Assembly (NCBI GenBank): GCA_964447535.1
Contig: CAYUST010000004.1
Location: 26,505 to 90,504 of the forward strand
Reading direction: 5' to 3'
DNA from: CAYUST01 sp964447535
GTDB lineage: Bacteria > Patescibacteriota > Gracilibacteria > Absconditabacterales > Absconditicoccaceae
DNA: 64,000 bases
Below the pieces are notes generated by a model. That model did no database searches. It worked only from the letters and a program-made list of their open reading frames with translations, and was not told the origin of the DNA. This document shows positions 9,243 to 21,743 of this stretch, piece by piece (the first letter of the stretch is position 1; each line of letters begins with the position of its first letter). The position numbers were made by a program, and so were the translations under genes.

Positions 9243-10199
9243 ATGAAAAAATTGTTGAGTATCGTTATTCCTACCTACAACGAAGCAAGATGACTTGCGG
9301 ATGTTGCACGTACGTTGCTTACCCGCCTGACCTCACTTTCGACCTATGAGCGGGAGGTGATTTTTGTGAATGATGGAAGTTTGGATACAACCTGGGAGGT
9401 GATCACTACGTTGGCACAACAAGATCTACGCGTCAAAGGTATCAATTTTTCACGTAATTTTGGCAAAGAACTTGCTATGAGTGCAGGACTGCAATATGCC
9501 AAGGGTGAAGCGGTGATTACTATGGATGCGGATGGACAACATCCGGTCGAGCGTTTGGGTGATTTCGTGCGTGCGCGGGAAGAAGGGTATGCAATTGTCT
9601 ATAATCGTAGACCTCATACACAGGGCGCAAGTTGGTTGAAGAGAGGAAGTAGCGCATTGTTTTACAAACTCTTCAATAGTATCAGTGAATTTCCATTTGA
9701 ACCACAAACGACGGATTATAGATTGCTAGATCGCAAAGTGGTAGATATTTTTCTGCAGTTCAAAGAGAAGAATAGAATTTATAGAGGACTGATAGATTGG
9801 ATGTGATTTCCCAAGCAGGTCTTGGTGTTCGATGCATTACCCAATCCCCACGGCCGTATCCCGAGCTACTCATACAACAAACTGACCGACTTGGCGATTA
9901 CGAGTATCACGTCGTTTTCTGTTTGGCCGTTGAAATTGGTAGGGAAACTGGGGTCATTGATTACCGTGATCAGTTTTTTTATGATGATTTTGATAGTCGT
10001 AGATAAGTTTACATTGGATCGTTTTGGGTTCACCAATTTGGGATTCATGGTCATGGCGAATACATTCTTTGTCGGTATCATGATGATCTCATTGTGACTG
10101 ATTGCTATGTATATTGCACAAATTCATGAAGAGGTCAAAGGAAGACCACTCTATATTGTCAAAGAGACACTTAATTATCCCGTACCGCATGGCTCATAA
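9243..10199 (+). CDS. GT2 glycosyltransferase, dolichol/undecaprenyl-phosphate sugar synthase type
   Basis: A 318-aa membrane-anchored GT-A enzyme. Residues 1-210 form the catalytic domain: SIVIPTYNE, FVNDGS, FSRNFGKE, MDADGQHP (metal-binding DxD) and the TDYRLLDRKV acceptor motif. Residues ~215-295 contain two hydrophobic spans. This layout is that of DPM1/GtrB/ArnC-like enzymes, which load a sugar from an NDP donor onto a polyprenyl phosphate for use outside the membrane. Three UGA glycines. The next gene starts 11 bases before this stop, so they are co-translated; the neighbouring polytopic enzyme may use the lipid-linked sugar made here. Confidence 0.9.
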
Positions 10200-11874
10200 A
10201 GCAACTAATTGGTCTGTACATCGAGGAAACTACTTACCACGAGTGTGGTGAGTAGTCCTTTTTCTGTTGGTCATGGGAATAGGACGATTTCATCCAACAA
10301 AGGCCATATTTTTGCTTGATTATGTACCAGCGCCAATACGTCTCTGGGAGTGGTCTTACTATTTTCACAAGGCATGGATTTGGACAGTGACAGATGGTAT
10401 CTTGTGGATGTTTGGGCATGTATGGTGATCTAAACTTTATTTAGGAGGACTATGTGTTGGGTCACTATTGCTTGGGTACAGGCGGGCATGATGGATAGTG
10501 AAGCATTGATTTGCACAGGCATCTCCATGGGTACAGACCTGAGCATTGCTGGTGGGAATGACGTTGTTTGTAGTCAATCCGGTATATAGTGCGAGGATGG
10601 GAACACAACCAGGTATTTGGTTGTGAATAGTATTGTTGGGTCGATGAATATATCGATTACTTACTCGTTGGCAAACATTGAGACACAAAGATGCATTGAT
10701 TATCGGCTGCTTTCGATGAGTAGCTATGATGACGATGCAACACGCAAGTTTCATGATAGCGCTCATGCTCATCTGTTTCATGCTCGTCCAAAGAAGTTGG
10801 AAAGCGGTTGTGCAAGCAGGCATTATCGCTGGTATTGTTGGGCTCCTCAATGCGAATCGACTTTTGGCTGGATTGAGTGGAAAGACGCAATTGGTAGAAA
10901 AAGCGCTTACGTATTCATCAGCTAATATGGAGGAGTTTGCGACGATTCAGTATGGCAACATGGGGCCATTGGTGACTTCGTTGCTGGGATATGGGTTTCG
11001 AGGGGAAAAATATGGCAGTGCATACATTCCTTTGTTATCCAATGCGAGGTGGTGGATAGCAGGATGATTGCTCGTGTGTCTGTGACGACGAGGACGATAT
11101 GTGGCAGTGCGTCATCGCTTGCTCACACGTTCTCAAGGAGTACGAATCATGGTTGTTGCTCTTTTCTCTCTTTTCCTCGGTGTGGGTATTGCTTCTGATC
11201 TGTTTGCTCCGAGTATACAGTGGCTCTATGACCACCTGCCTGGCTATCGTGGCATGAGAGAACCTCATAAACGAATAGGCGTGTATATGATGTTGCTCTT
11301 GCCTGGTGGTATCTACGGCTGGATGAGACTTAGTTTGTTGTTCCAAAAATATATGGAGGTGAGATGGAGCATCGTAGGAGGTCTCTTACTCTGTTTCGCA
11401 CGAGTACCGTGAGTGATAGGTGGCATGCAGGGAAGATATGCGGTGACGGACTATCCAAGTAGTTATAGTGATGTCCGCGAATTACTAACTTCCCCCGCTT
11501 TGCAAGGCAAAACGCGAGTGCATCTCCCTTGGCATAATTATATGCAGTGTGCCTGGACGAAACAGGTGATTGCGAATCCACTGAGGGCATATATGCGTCC
11601 TGCCTCAGTCATCATAGGTGATAATATTGAAATTGGGGATCTGTACACCAATAGCACCTCAGCACGTAGCAAAGATATCGAAACATTTTTGACAACGCAT
11701 GAGGTTAGTTTACTGCAACAACACTGAATAGACGGTATTGTGTACACACCGACTTGTGCGGATTTCGAACGTTATGCATGGCTTACTACGTTCACTGGAG
11801 TAGAGGTGATGAGTGCTTCACCAGATCTTATTCTGTATCTCATTGACGAAGAAAATGGCTTGTATACGCCATAG
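10189..11874 (+). CDS. Polytopic membrane glycosyltransferase-like protein (GT-C/YfhO type)
   Basis: A 561-aa protein with roughly eight to ten spans and twelve in-frame UGA codons. The second half has LPGYRGMREPHKRIGVY, resembling the FPGF-x-FRE-x-x-KF stretch of the 18210 protein, and a soluble C-terminal tail with TDYPSSYSDVREL and HLPWHNYMQ. This arrangement resembles YfhO/DUF3367-like enzymes that use polyprenyl-phosphate sugars, but the catalytic residues are not defined here. It probably acts on the outer membrane face with the preceding DPM1-like enzyme. Read with the standard code it would seem to be many fragments. Confidence 0.75.
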
Positions 11875-11916
11875 AGATGAGTAGAATGCCACAATTAATT
11901 TATCTTCTTTTTGCTC

Positions 11917-12699
11917 ATGAGTGCTCCACAAATTCGCAAAACCCAAAAGAAAACTTTTTCACAAACTGCTCTTTTTCTCAGAAGATTTTCGGTGATTGTC
12001 GCACATTATCTCAATATGGCATGAATAAATCCCAATCAAGTAGTCTTGTTTAGAGTATTTGTGTTTGGAGGGTTGAGTATGTGGTTATTTTTTAGTGCAT
12101 CGTATATACACAATTTATTGGGGATTGGGACTATCTTTTTGTGTTATTTTTTTGATCTCGTAGATGGGGATCTTGCGAGAAATTACAACAAAAAAACAGA
12201 TCAGGGAAAGTTCTTGGATGAAGAATTAGACTCTGTGGTAGTGACCTCTCTCGTACTGACCTTTGCGCTCAAATTCTATTTCATGGGGTATGAACCTCTC
12301 TATGTGGTAGGTGGTATCGCTGCTTTGTTTGGTATTATTGGATCTTCCAAAATGACCAATTTTTTTCAAGGAAGGTTCAATACCAACTGTGTCGGTGGTA
12401 ATGATGTAATCGAACAGACTACCCAACACACATCCTGGGATCTCCGAAGTGAATTTTTCTATCAGCTCGTCACTCCGAAACATATCTTGATGACATTGTT
12501 TTCAAACTTCCGTTATTATTTGCTGATAGGGATTTTGACTAATTCTATCCATATAGCGGTCTTGCTCTATGCCATCGCTATTAATTTTAGATGGATGATG
12601 TTGTTTATTTGTGTCGGCTGGTACTATACCAACAGAGCTTGGTCTGAAAGGAAAGTAAAACTCTTTGAGGCGATGAAAGCGATTGAGAGAGTTGAATAA
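11917..12699 (+). CDS. CDP-alcohol phosphatidyltransferase family enzyme
   Basis: A 260-aa integral membrane enzyme with the full family signature D-x2-DG-x2-AR-x8-G-x3-D-x3-D, read as DLVDGDLARNYNKKTDQGKF and the two following aspartates. Such enzymes transfer a phospho-alcohol between a CDP-activated donor and an acceptor hydroxyl. About five spans follow the motif. One UGA. The next gene encodes a cytidylyltransferase-like protein, so the two may make and use one CDP-linked compound, for example for a phosphodiester-linked polymer or an inositol/glycerol-type lipid. The substrate cannot be told from sequence. Confidence 0.88.
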
Positions 12700-12726
12700 T
12701 ATTTATTTTTTTATGCGTAGGATGCT

Positions 12727-13182
12727 ATGGAAAGGATAATAGGTTTTACTACATGAGTTTGGGATCTTTTCCATATTGGTCATCTCAATATTTTGAAGAA
12801 TGCAAAATCGATGTGTGATGAGTTGATAGTGGGAGTGACGTCAGATGAACGTACGTTTCGTGAAAAAGGAAAATTTCCTATTATTCCCTATGAAGAAAGA
12901 GTACAGATACTTGAGCATATTAACTTCGTAGATAGAGTAGTACTGCATGAGCATACAGATGAATTCCTGCATTGGCCAACCTTGCAGTTTCATCGTGTCT
13001 TCAAAGGCAGTGATTGGAAGTGATCAGAAAAACGAACAAGATTGGAAAAGGAGTTTGCTCCACTCGGTGTAGAAGTGATATTTTTCCCGTATACCAAAAC
13101 TACTTCGAGCACGTTGATTAGAGGATTTTTGACAGATGCATTTGAGAAATTACGTAGTGACCTACCAAATGAGGAACACTAA
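12727..13182 (+). CDS. TagD/HldE-like cytidylyltransferase
   Basis: A 151-aa nucleotidyltransferase. The N-terminal GFTTGVWDLFHIGHLN contains the HxGH motif, with UGA encoding Gly in the TTG-VWD turn, and TSSTLIRG matches the distal family motif that binds nucleotide. The length agrees with glycerol-3-phosphate cytidylyltransferase and its relatives. It follows the CDP-alcohol phosphotransferase by 27 bases and probably makes its CDP-activated donor. Ethanolamine-phosphate or sugar-phosphate substrates are alternatives. Confidence 0.88.
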
Positions 13183-13206
13183 CACCTCTTTTATCTTTGT
13201 GATTTG

Positions 13207-14322
13207 ATGGTCCCTCTAAAGATACTTGTCCTTTCGCGAAAAGATATACACCATCCGAGAGCAGGAGGTGCAGAAATTGTGTTGCACAACTATATGCTAG
13301 GCTTAATAGCTCAAGGGCATCAGGTTACGCAAATTGCACCTATGTTTGCTGGAGCTTTACCTCGTCAACAGATCGATGGTGTACAGATCAAAAGAATGTT
13401 TGGTATTCATACCATTTATTTTTTGTTTTGGAGTTGGTATGTACGTCATGGTGCAGGGAAATTTGATCTTATTATTGATCATGCAGGTGGTATACCATTG
13501 TTGAGTCCGTTGTATGCGCGACGTACCAAGATTGTGTTGTTGATTCATCATCTAGGTACACAAGAATGGACTGACTACTTTCAGCAGAAGCGACGTATGG
13601 GATGGCTAGGGAAGTGCTGTTTGTGGATATATAATACTTTCGTGTTGTCATTGTACAAACACAAAACAACTATCACGGTTTCGCAAGGCACTGCCAAAGA
13701 ATTGCAAGCACATGGTTTCGACAAGGTCACGGTCATTCCCAATAGTACGGACATGCCGCTGATTTCGTTTGCAGATATTGTTGCCAAAAAGAACGTATTG
13801 ACGATCATCGGGAGAATTATTCCCAATAAACAAATGGCTCATGCGATCACCATACTCCATGCGTTGCGTGTGCAGGATCCCACCTGGGAACTCAATATTA
13901 TTTGATACGCACAAGATGCCAATGAGTATGCATCTTTACAGTCGCTAGTACATAGTTTGTGAGTTACGTGATCTGTTCATTTCCATGGAAAACTTACTCA
14001 AGAACAGTTGATTCCGCTACTTGACGCAACGAAATATGTACTCATCACGAGTGATAAAGAGTGATTTGGTCTGACCGCACTCGAGGCAAACAGAAGAGGA
14101 GTACCCGTGATTGCGTATAGCATACCTGGAGTAGATGAGGTGGTACATCATTGAGTCAATGGTTATCTCATCCCCAAAAATAATTGGGAAAGCATCGTGA
14201 CTACCATACAAGCATCTGAAGATAAGTATACAAAATTAGTTTCCGACACTCACCAAGCAATCCTTGCGTATCCTACGCGAAATGATAACATCAAAACTTT
14301 TGTTTCATTGCTCTTTGTATAA
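13207..14322 (+). CDS. GT1/GT4 family glycosyltransferase
   Basis: A 371-aa GT-B retaining glycosyltransferase. N-terminal RAGGAEIVLHNY (acceptor-side loop); C-terminal IGRIIPNKQ, then SDKEGFGLTALEANRRGVPVIAY, the EX7E motif that holds the nucleotide sugar; VNGYLI closes the domain. Five UGA codons, one in the KEGFG glycine pair. The A of its TAA stop is shared with the ATG of the next gene. Cytosolic or membrane-peripheral; part of the surface-polymer operon. Confidence 0.9.
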
Positions 14323-15209
14323 TGAACATACTCTCTCACTTACCACGTCGATGTAAGAGAATAGTGAGGAATACACTACTACTTATTCCGCATAAACTGT
14401 ATTTGCGCATGGCCTATCGCTGGACATTTGGAAGATGGCCTAATTTTATTGCTCCACAGACCTATACGGAGAAGATGCAACTTATGAAATTACGTTATAC
14501 TGATACACAACATAGTTATTTGGCTGACAAATATGCAGTGAGAGCATTTGTCCGTGCACAATTGGGTGAAGAGATATTGGTTCCCTTGTATCGACATGGT
14601 GAGCATCCTGAGGACATCCCATTCGATGATTTGCCGGATTCTTTTGTCATCAAATGCAATCATGGCAGTAAGTACAATATTTTCGTCAAAGATAAATCAC
14701 AACTCGATAGACGTGCGACTCAACAACAACTTACCCAATGGCTTGAAGATGATTTTTGGAAAATTGGAAGAGAGTTGCAGTATAGAGGAATACAGAAGAA
14801 AATCATTGTAGAAGCACTTTTGCATGACGAGGTGACGTGACCTCCCTACGACTATAAGTTCATGTGTTTCCATGGGGAACCTCATTTTATTCAAGTAAAT
14901 AGTGATAGATTCGGTGACCATAAGGTAAACTTTTTTGACACCCAGCGAGTGGAACAACCGTTTGGTATTATGAATCTCAAAGAGCTGAAGCCACTTCCTA
15001 AGCCAAAAAACTTGGAGCAGATGTTGACCTATGCAAGACAGTTGTCTGTTGGATTTCCGTTGATGAGAGTTGATTTCTATGAGGTGAACGATACAGTCTA
15101 TTTCGGAGAAATAACGTTGACTCCCAATTCCGGTTTTGAGTCCTTTACGCCAGATCACGAATCTATCGATCGTATGATGTGAACTCATTTTAGTGTTTCA
15201 GCAACCTAG
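14322..15209 (+). CDS. TupA-like ATP-grasp protein
   Basis: A 295-aa member of the TupA-like ATP-grasp family (teichuronic acid biosynthesis). Diagnostic stretches are TYTEKMQLMKL, VIKCNHGSKYNIFV, YDYKFMCFHGEP and LMRVDFYEV ... YFGEITLTPNSG, where FGEIT carries the Mg-ATP acidic residue. Two UGA codons. It shares one base with the preceding glycosyltransferase stop (TAATG). The family is usually found in capsule, teichuronic-acid and exopolysaccharide clusters, and probably attaches an amino-acid-like or other carboxylate decoration; the exact reaction is not established. Confidence 0.85.
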
Positions 15210-15211
15210 GT

Positions 15212-16057
15212 ATGCAACCGTTGATGTCTGTCATCATCCCCACCAAAAATAGCTCGAGAACACTCGAGGCATGTTTGCACTCGATCAAACAACAAACCTA
15301 TCCTGCCATTGAACTGATTGTCGTGGATAATTTTTCAACAGATAGTACAGTTGCTATTGCTAAAGAATTTACCACTCACGTTTTTTCTCAAGGTCCAGAG
15401 AGATCAGCACAAAGAAATTTTGGTGTACAACACGCGCAAGGTGAATATGTTTTGATCATAGATAGTGATATGGTATTAGAACCTCAGGTCGTAGAGAAAT
15501 GTGTCGCACTTTTTGTCTCCCACGCTTTGATCAAAGGTATAGTGATTCCAGAGGTCTCATTTGGTCAAGGATTTCGAGCACAATGCAAACAGCTAGAAAG
15601 ATCATTTTACGTAGGGGTGGATCGAATGGAAGCAGCGAGATGTTTTCAAAAAGCAGTGTATCTAGAGATATGATGATATGATGAAGCAAATATTGGTACT
15701 GAAGATTATGACCTTCCGCAACGCATACAACAGGTCTATGGCAAAGAGTGCATAGGAAGAATTGATGCATATATTCATCATGATGAATGAACGTTATCTC
15801 TGCGAAGGACGTGCCACAAGAAATTTTATTATGGACAGAGATTGCGCGCTTACCAATCCAAAGAAGCTAATCAAGCAAATTTTGCTCACCAGGCGAGTAT
15901 AGGGCAGAGATATGCGTTATTTCTCCGTTCGCCTCGCAAACTTTTTGCACGTCCGTTGGTGTGACTTGGTATGCTCGCGATGAAAACTGCTGAGATGGTG
16001 AGTGGTGCGTGTGGGTATGTACTGGGAAAACGAAAGAAAGTTGAAAATATTTATTAG
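15212..16057 (+). CDS. GT2 family glycosyltransferase
   Basis: A 281-aa GT-A enzyme: MSVIIPTKNSSRTLEACLHS, VVDNFSTD, PERSAQRNFGV and IDSDM (DxD). The C-terminal part has GYDEANIGTEDYDLPQR, the usual ED acceptor motif, beginning with two consecutive UGA glycines. Four UGA in total. Starts 2 bases after the previous stop. Likely adds one sugar of the repeating unit. Confidence 0.88.
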
Positions 16058-16066
16058 GTTATAGCG

Positions 16067-16813
16067 ATGGAAACAGTCTCTTTCAAACCCTGTATTTCTG
16101 TGGTGATAACTGCCTATAATGCGGGTAGTACTGTGTTGGCGACCTTGCGCGCATTGGATAAGCAAACTGCTTCCAAAGAACATTTTGAGGTTATCTTGGT
16201 AGATGATGGATCAACTGATGAGACTAAAGTGATAGTGGAACATTTTGCTGCTCAGTCTTCACTCTCATTAGTCTATCTCTATCAGCCAAACAAGGGTGTA
16301 GGAATAGCGAGAAATTTGGGAATTCATCATGCAAAAGGTGATATTCTCGCCTTCACTGACGCAGATTGTACGTGTGATCCAGACTGGATTACCGTGATTG
16401 AACATGAGATCAGAGGACAAAAGAAACAACTCATTGGAGGATGTACGTACTCGCATGATACGATTATTTTCCCCTGGAAGATGGCTCCGGTACATCATAT
16501 TGGAGTGACTGCGAATTTGGCACTTTTGCGTACGACTTTACCGGTTGATGAGGAGGTATTTAGTTCATGATTCACTGGCATGGTGGGTGATGATATCGAT
16601 CTCGTCGTCAGACTCAAGAAGCAAGGAATAGAATTACATTATGTTGCACAGATGCGCGTCATGCATCCTGCAAACATCCTGACGTTTGAGAGATTTTTGA
16701 TTCGTGTGAGAGGGAGAGGTAATGAGGTTGGTTTATATAAAAGACATGGTCGTGAAGTACTGTGAGCGTTTTCACCAATGATGCAACCGAGGATAGGAGG
16801 GAGAATTTCTTAA
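16067..16813 (+). CDS. GT2 family glycosyltransferase, possibly interrupted at its C-terminal membrane region
   Basis: A 248-aa catalytic domain: SVVITAYNAG, VILVDDGSTDET, GVGIARNLG, FTDADC (DxD) and a MVGDDIDLVVR acceptor motif after a UGA glycine. The frame closes at TAA (16811-16813), but the same frame reopens at once with a 90-residue, strongly hydrophobic segment (16814-17083). Many enzymes of this type end in two or three membrane spans, so the TAA may be a nonsense mutation or an assembly error. Confidence 0.85.
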
Positions 16814-17083
16814 CTTTTTTTGGGCTGCGTAGTGTTGCTGGTGTGCATGCTTGTTCTTGGTTGGTATGGAGGATGGCAAGCTCTGGCACTCAGCGGCCTC
16901 GCTGGCTGTATATGGTTTCTCTTCTCTGGCTATCGCTATTTGATTTTGTATGCACCCCAACATGCTCCCGTAGTTTCTTGGCCTGATAGAGGCAAAACAC
17001 TCTGTTATTTAGCTTTGTTTCTGCCGCTTTTTTGCTATCATAGGATCAGAGGGAGCATCCATTTTGGCTTTTTAATGTTGTAG
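16814..17083 (+). pseudogene. Membrane tail in frame with the 16067 glycosyltransferase
   Basis: Right after the TAA, and in the same frame, 89 residues follow with spans ~1-18, ~22-40 and ~60-78, ending in TAG. No ATG exists at the front; only a TTG at 16820 could start it. It is best read as the detached C-terminal anchor of the upstream enzyme. A separate small membrane protein starting at the TTG is the alternative. Confidence 0.5.
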
Positions 17084-17089
17084 GTACCT

Positions 17090-18187
17090 ATGCACACCCC
17101 GTCGCGTATTGCTATCAATACAAGGTTACTCCAGCAAAAATGATCTGGAGTACCGTATTATATCAAAAAACTTTTTCAAGCAGTGTGAAACGTGCAAGAT
17201 AATTTGTTGTTTTTTCAAACAAAAGGTGAACATACCCTTGGAGAGACCAAAAGAATCGCTTGTTCTCCACATGGGATAGCGGGTATTTTTTTTGATGTGC
17301 TTGGCGTCTTGAAACTTATTTTCACATGGAAACCTGCAATTTTTCACGGTCCTAGTTTTATATTACCGTTTTGGAAACCCAAACGATGCAAGTATGTAGT
17401 GACTATCCATGATCTCTCATTGCGTACTATGCCACATCTCTATCGCTTCACGTTTAGGGTGTTGTACAGACGATTGATTGCCCGTTCTATCGCCAAGGCA
17501 GATGCTATCGTCGTGGTGTCCCAGCATACCAAAAAAGATGTCATGCATTACTATGGGGTTGATCCCAAGAACATTATGGTGAGTTATCCAGGACTCAATG
17601 AGATATTTTTGCGTACACATCAAACCAAACGCTTGATAGAGGAACCCTATATCCTTTCTTTGACGACACATCCCAAAAGGAAAAATATACTTTCGGTGAT
17701 TGAAGCATTAGCCGTACTCAAAGAGCATCATATAGTGATACGCTATGTAGTGGTCGGCATAATAGGAAAAAAGCAAACAGAAATGCTTTGTACACAAGCA
17801 GAAAAGTATGGTGTCCGTGATCAAGTGACCTTGCGATGATATGCAACCGAAGAAGAACTTATTTCCTTGTATCGTCATGCAGAAGTATTTGTGTATCCTT
17901 CGTTTTATGAGGGATTTGGTTTCCCTATCATCGAGGCAATGGCTTCCAAAACGCTTGTAATCACGAGCCACACAAGTAGTATGCAAGAGTTGATGCAGGA
18001 CACACGTTTTCTCGTGGATCCTACACGTGTAGAGGATATTGCTGCTAAACTGATTTCAACCTTACGTCTTCCTGAACATCAGAAACAGGAAGTGATTGAG
18101 CGTAACTATCAGTTTTGTCAGCAATTCTCCTGGGCGAAGTCTGCACAGCAACATCAGGAATTGTATGAGCGTCTTTTGAGAGTATAG
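17090..18187 (+). CDS. GT1/GT4 family glycosyltransferase (mannosyltransferase-like)
   Basis: A 365-aa GT-B enzyme: NTRLLQQKGSGVPYYIKKLF at the N-terminus, the FHGPSFILP and VVTIHDLS stretches, VVVSQHTKKD, SLTTHPKRKN, and the C-terminal EX7E motif PSFYEGFGFPIIEAMA. Three UGA codons, two of them in the N-terminal glycine turn region. The start ATG at 17090 lies 6 bases after the preceding frame. Similar to WbaZ/mannosyltransferases of O-antigen and EPS clusters. Confidence 0.9.
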
Positions 18188-18209
18188 GAAATTTTATACA
18201 TAGGGTAGT

Positions 18210-20405
18210 ATGAAACAGATTTTTTTGGCAGTTGGATGTTTAGTCGCGTGTGCTATGGGGGTGTATCATGCGTGGTTTTTTTCGTTAGGTATTATTTCAC
18301 ATGGGGATCGAGGCTATCTTCCTCATCTGCTCAATGGCCATCATGCACTCTACATTTGGAGGAGTGTCATGAGTCTAGGAGATGTAGTGCTGGATCTCGG
18401 GCAGTGGAGTTGGCAACTCTTCCCCTTACTCGGAACATTTTGAATTGAGTATGCACTTGCCGAGAGAATTATTTTTTTGCGGCCGAGTGTGTTGTGTGCG
18501 ACGATAGGATTTTTCTTGTTGGGACAACGTATATGGAAATCTGTACGAGGAGGTGTGGCTAGTTCACTCGTATTTTGCTATAGCACCTATTTCCTGACAT
18601 TACAAACGGGACATGTTACGCTCGCTGCAGGATTTAGTTTGTTTGCATTCGTACGACTAGCATATGATGCGTTTTTGCGTATGCGCAAATGATATCTCTT
18701 GGTAGTGACCATCATTTTGTTTTCATTGTGTCTGTGATATGAACCGAGAGCAGGATATATCATGGCGTGCATGTTGGCCTTTTACACCGTGTTTTGGCGA
18801 GCGAAACAGCAGAGTATCTCTCGCAAGACGCGAATGTTGCTACTCGGGTGATGAGTTATCCTCGTGTTGCTCAATCTATGGCGATATCTTCCTTTGTCTC
18901 ATAGCTTAGGAACAATCACCGACAATCATTTATTCAACAGAGGATTATTTGGCAATCAATATTTTGATTTGCTTTATGCGTTCACGCTTCACCATCCACG
19001 ACGAGATGGAGTGATCAACAAGGCGTTTATCAACCAACCCATCCCTTGGTATTTTTGGTTTGTTCCACTGGCTGCACGATGAGGATTTTTCGTCCAGCGC
19101 AAGCACCCGACCATGCAGTTTTTTGCACTCCTTGCGTTACTTGGTGTTTTTCTGTCTAAACAAGTTGCGCCTCCTGGTGGAGTAATCTACAAAATTCTCT
19201 TCGAGTATTTCCCTGGATTCAGTGCGTTTCGTGAGGCAAGCAAGTTTTTCGTACTCATTGCGATGAGCTATAGTGTGATGATTGCGTGAGCGATTGCTCG
19301 ACTGCGACAACAAAGAAAATTGCGTGTCTTATTTTGGATCATGATGAGTTGACTCATTTGCTTGAGTGCCTGGAATACAAGATCATATATTTCTGGAACT
19401 ATAGAATCACTTTTTGTTGTCAAACATCCATCGTCTGACTATACACGTCTCAATGCATTTTTGAGAGACCATGCCACCTTGGGTAGGACACTCATTATCC
19501 CCAAGTATAGCCGTTGGATGCGGTATGATGGTACTGCACCGAGAATATCTTTCTCTGATGAGATCAATAGAAAACTCAAATATACCGGCTATACAGGAGA
19601 AAATTCCTCCACCAAAATACACTCGTTATTGCAGTTGAGTGGTGCGGATGCGTTCTTGGATAGTCTCGCTATTCGCTATGTGGTGTTGCCTATGATTGAT
19701 GATCAAAACCAGGATAATCTCTATGTCTATTTTGGTAAACAAGATTATGAAGTTGTCGTGCAAGGGGTGACCTGAGCAAAAAGAGCTCAGAAGCTCTTGG
19801 AGACCAGTAAGCAAACCTATCAAGACTACTATACGCTTTTGCAACAGAGTCCGTACTTACAAGAGCTTGATTTGGGCATGACAGACGGGACACGTATCTT
19901 TGGCAATCAAGCATATAGACCTTGGATTAGCGCCTCTACCGGTGCCGTCCAATTTGCTCGTATCAATCCGACCTACTATACAATAGAAGTAGCTGTGCCA
20001 GCATGAGTCACGGGGGTAGAACTTACTTTTTTGGAAACCTATCATGAAGGACGAGATATGCTTGAACGTACAACACCTTTCCCTTGCCAGCAACCGTTTA
20101 CAACGACATGAACTGATGCATGGTGACCGGTGACCGAGTGTGTGCAACCTGAGTATACGTTCATGCCTAAGAATGTCTTTCGTATTGATGATTTGTTGCC
20201 TAGTACAGGCGCCCGTCATATCCAAACCGCTGGCTATGCACAAGCACGAAGTTTAGAAATCCCAGCTTCCTCAGAGATCACCACCTTGCGTTACACCCTT
20301 CTCTTTCGTCCGCAAGTATGGGTGTATCGAGGATTGCTCCGAAGTGGTGGGTGAGCAATGATACTGTTGTGCTATGGTGTACGAAGTTGGAGGAAAAGAC
20401 AGTAG
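18210..20405 (+). CDS. Large polytopic membrane glycosyltransferase-like protein (YfhO/DUF3367 type)
   Basis: A 731-aa protein with ~12 spans in the first 400 residues and a long extracytoplasmic C-terminal domain, ending in one more span. About thirteen UGA codons. The motif FPGFSAFREASKFF is shared in outline with the 10189 protein and resembles the FRE-P-x-KF region of arabinofuranosyltransferase-like and YfhO-like enzymes. The C-terminal beta-rich domain (TYYTIEVAVPAG, ITTLRYTLLF) could bind polymer. Probably a lipid-linked-sugar transferase or polymer-modifying enzyme facing outward. It sits immediately before the flippase. Confidence 0.75.
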
Positions 20406-20428
20406 TTTTTTAGTAGGGCAGTTGGTAG

Positions 20429-21730
20429 ATGATTCATCTCATGCAAAAATTGCGTAAGAGGCGAGGCAATTATTATTATGTGGTAGTGACGACGGTCGCT
20501 GCTGTCATTACCGGTACCATAAATTATCTCTATCATCCGATGATGATCCGCTACTTGAGTAGTGCGGATTTCGCTATTTTCCAGTCGTTGATGAGTATGT
20601 TCAATATTTTCAGTGTGGTGAGTGCTGGTCTCGGTATGTATCTAACGCAACAGTTTAGCAAACATGCCGATAATCTTCAACAGCTCTCGGCACTCAAACG
20701 CTACCGAAAATGATTTGCTATCAAGCGAGGAGTAGTCTTATTTTCCTTTTTCGTCTGTTTGAGTCCATTGTTGACGAGCTATTTGCATCTCCCTAGCTTT
20801 CGATTGGTTATTCTCGTTGCGTTTAGTTATTTATTTACCGGCTATGTAATCGTCTTTGGGTGATTACTCCAAGGTACCCATAAATTTGAACATATTTCAG
20901 GTATATTGATAGCGGGAGCTATCTGTAGAGTGAGTTTTGGTGCAGTATCTATGCGATTAGATTTGGGAGTAGCTGGCGCAATTGCTGCGGTCAGTATTGG
21001 TTCACTGGTGTGAGTCACGTTGCAGTGGTTGAGTACGAGAAACATTGCAGAACAACAACCAACGCACGACACTGAGATACGTATTGTCGATGATTTTCGT
21101 TCGCATCTTCCTCCTATCACATTTTTCGCTAGTGTAGCAGTGGTATCGATGTTGCTCAGTCAGATAGATATTTTTGTCGTCCAACACAAGTATTTCGGTG
21201 ATGAGGCGGGTATCTATGTCGCGGTGAGTGTCTTGGCAAAGTTTATTTTCTTCTTGGCCGGATCCGTGGAGACGGTCTATTATCCCCAGCTGTCTAAGTC
21301 GGTCGTCCATCATGTCTCACGCATTCAAGTGCGTAATTATCTGACCTTGCTTGCATTCGTGATTATATGAGGCTACCTTGGGTCTCGATTGTTGGGAGGA
21401 TTTGTGCTGTACTTATTTAAACCGACGTTGGTAGGATATACAGATTGGTTGCAATGGTTGCTGATTGGTTCAGGAAGTATTTTCATCTTTACGACAATTC
21501 TCAAACTCTTAGTCGCTTGGAAACAAAAACGGTGTGCGATGCTGTTGATCGGTATTGGTCTTTTGGTCATGGTATGGTTGCATATTGCTGCTGATAGCAT
21601 TAGTAGCTTTGTGCATGTTTATACACGGTCTATGGTAGTCTTGGCACTCTGCGCGCTTGCTTTGTTTCGATATACGTTGCATACGCACAAACAACTGTCA
21701 GTGACAGAGCTTTGAACAAGTGAAATTTAG
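20429..21730 (+). CDS. Wzx-like polysaccharide flippase (MOP superfamily)
   Basis: A 433-aa protein with about 12 spans. NYLYHPMMIRYLSSADFAIFQSL is the start typical of MOP-family polysaccharide transporters (TM1 with the PxxxRYL motif); later pairs of spans are regularly spaced. Five UGA codons. It likely flips lipid-linked repeating units across the membrane and thus joins the cytosolic glycosyltransferases to the outward-facing enzymes. The start is ATG 20429; ATG 20441 is also in frame. No Wzy polymerase was identified with confidence; one of the polytopic proteins might take that role. Confidence 0.85.
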
Positions 21731-21743
21731 TTTATTTGTAGCC

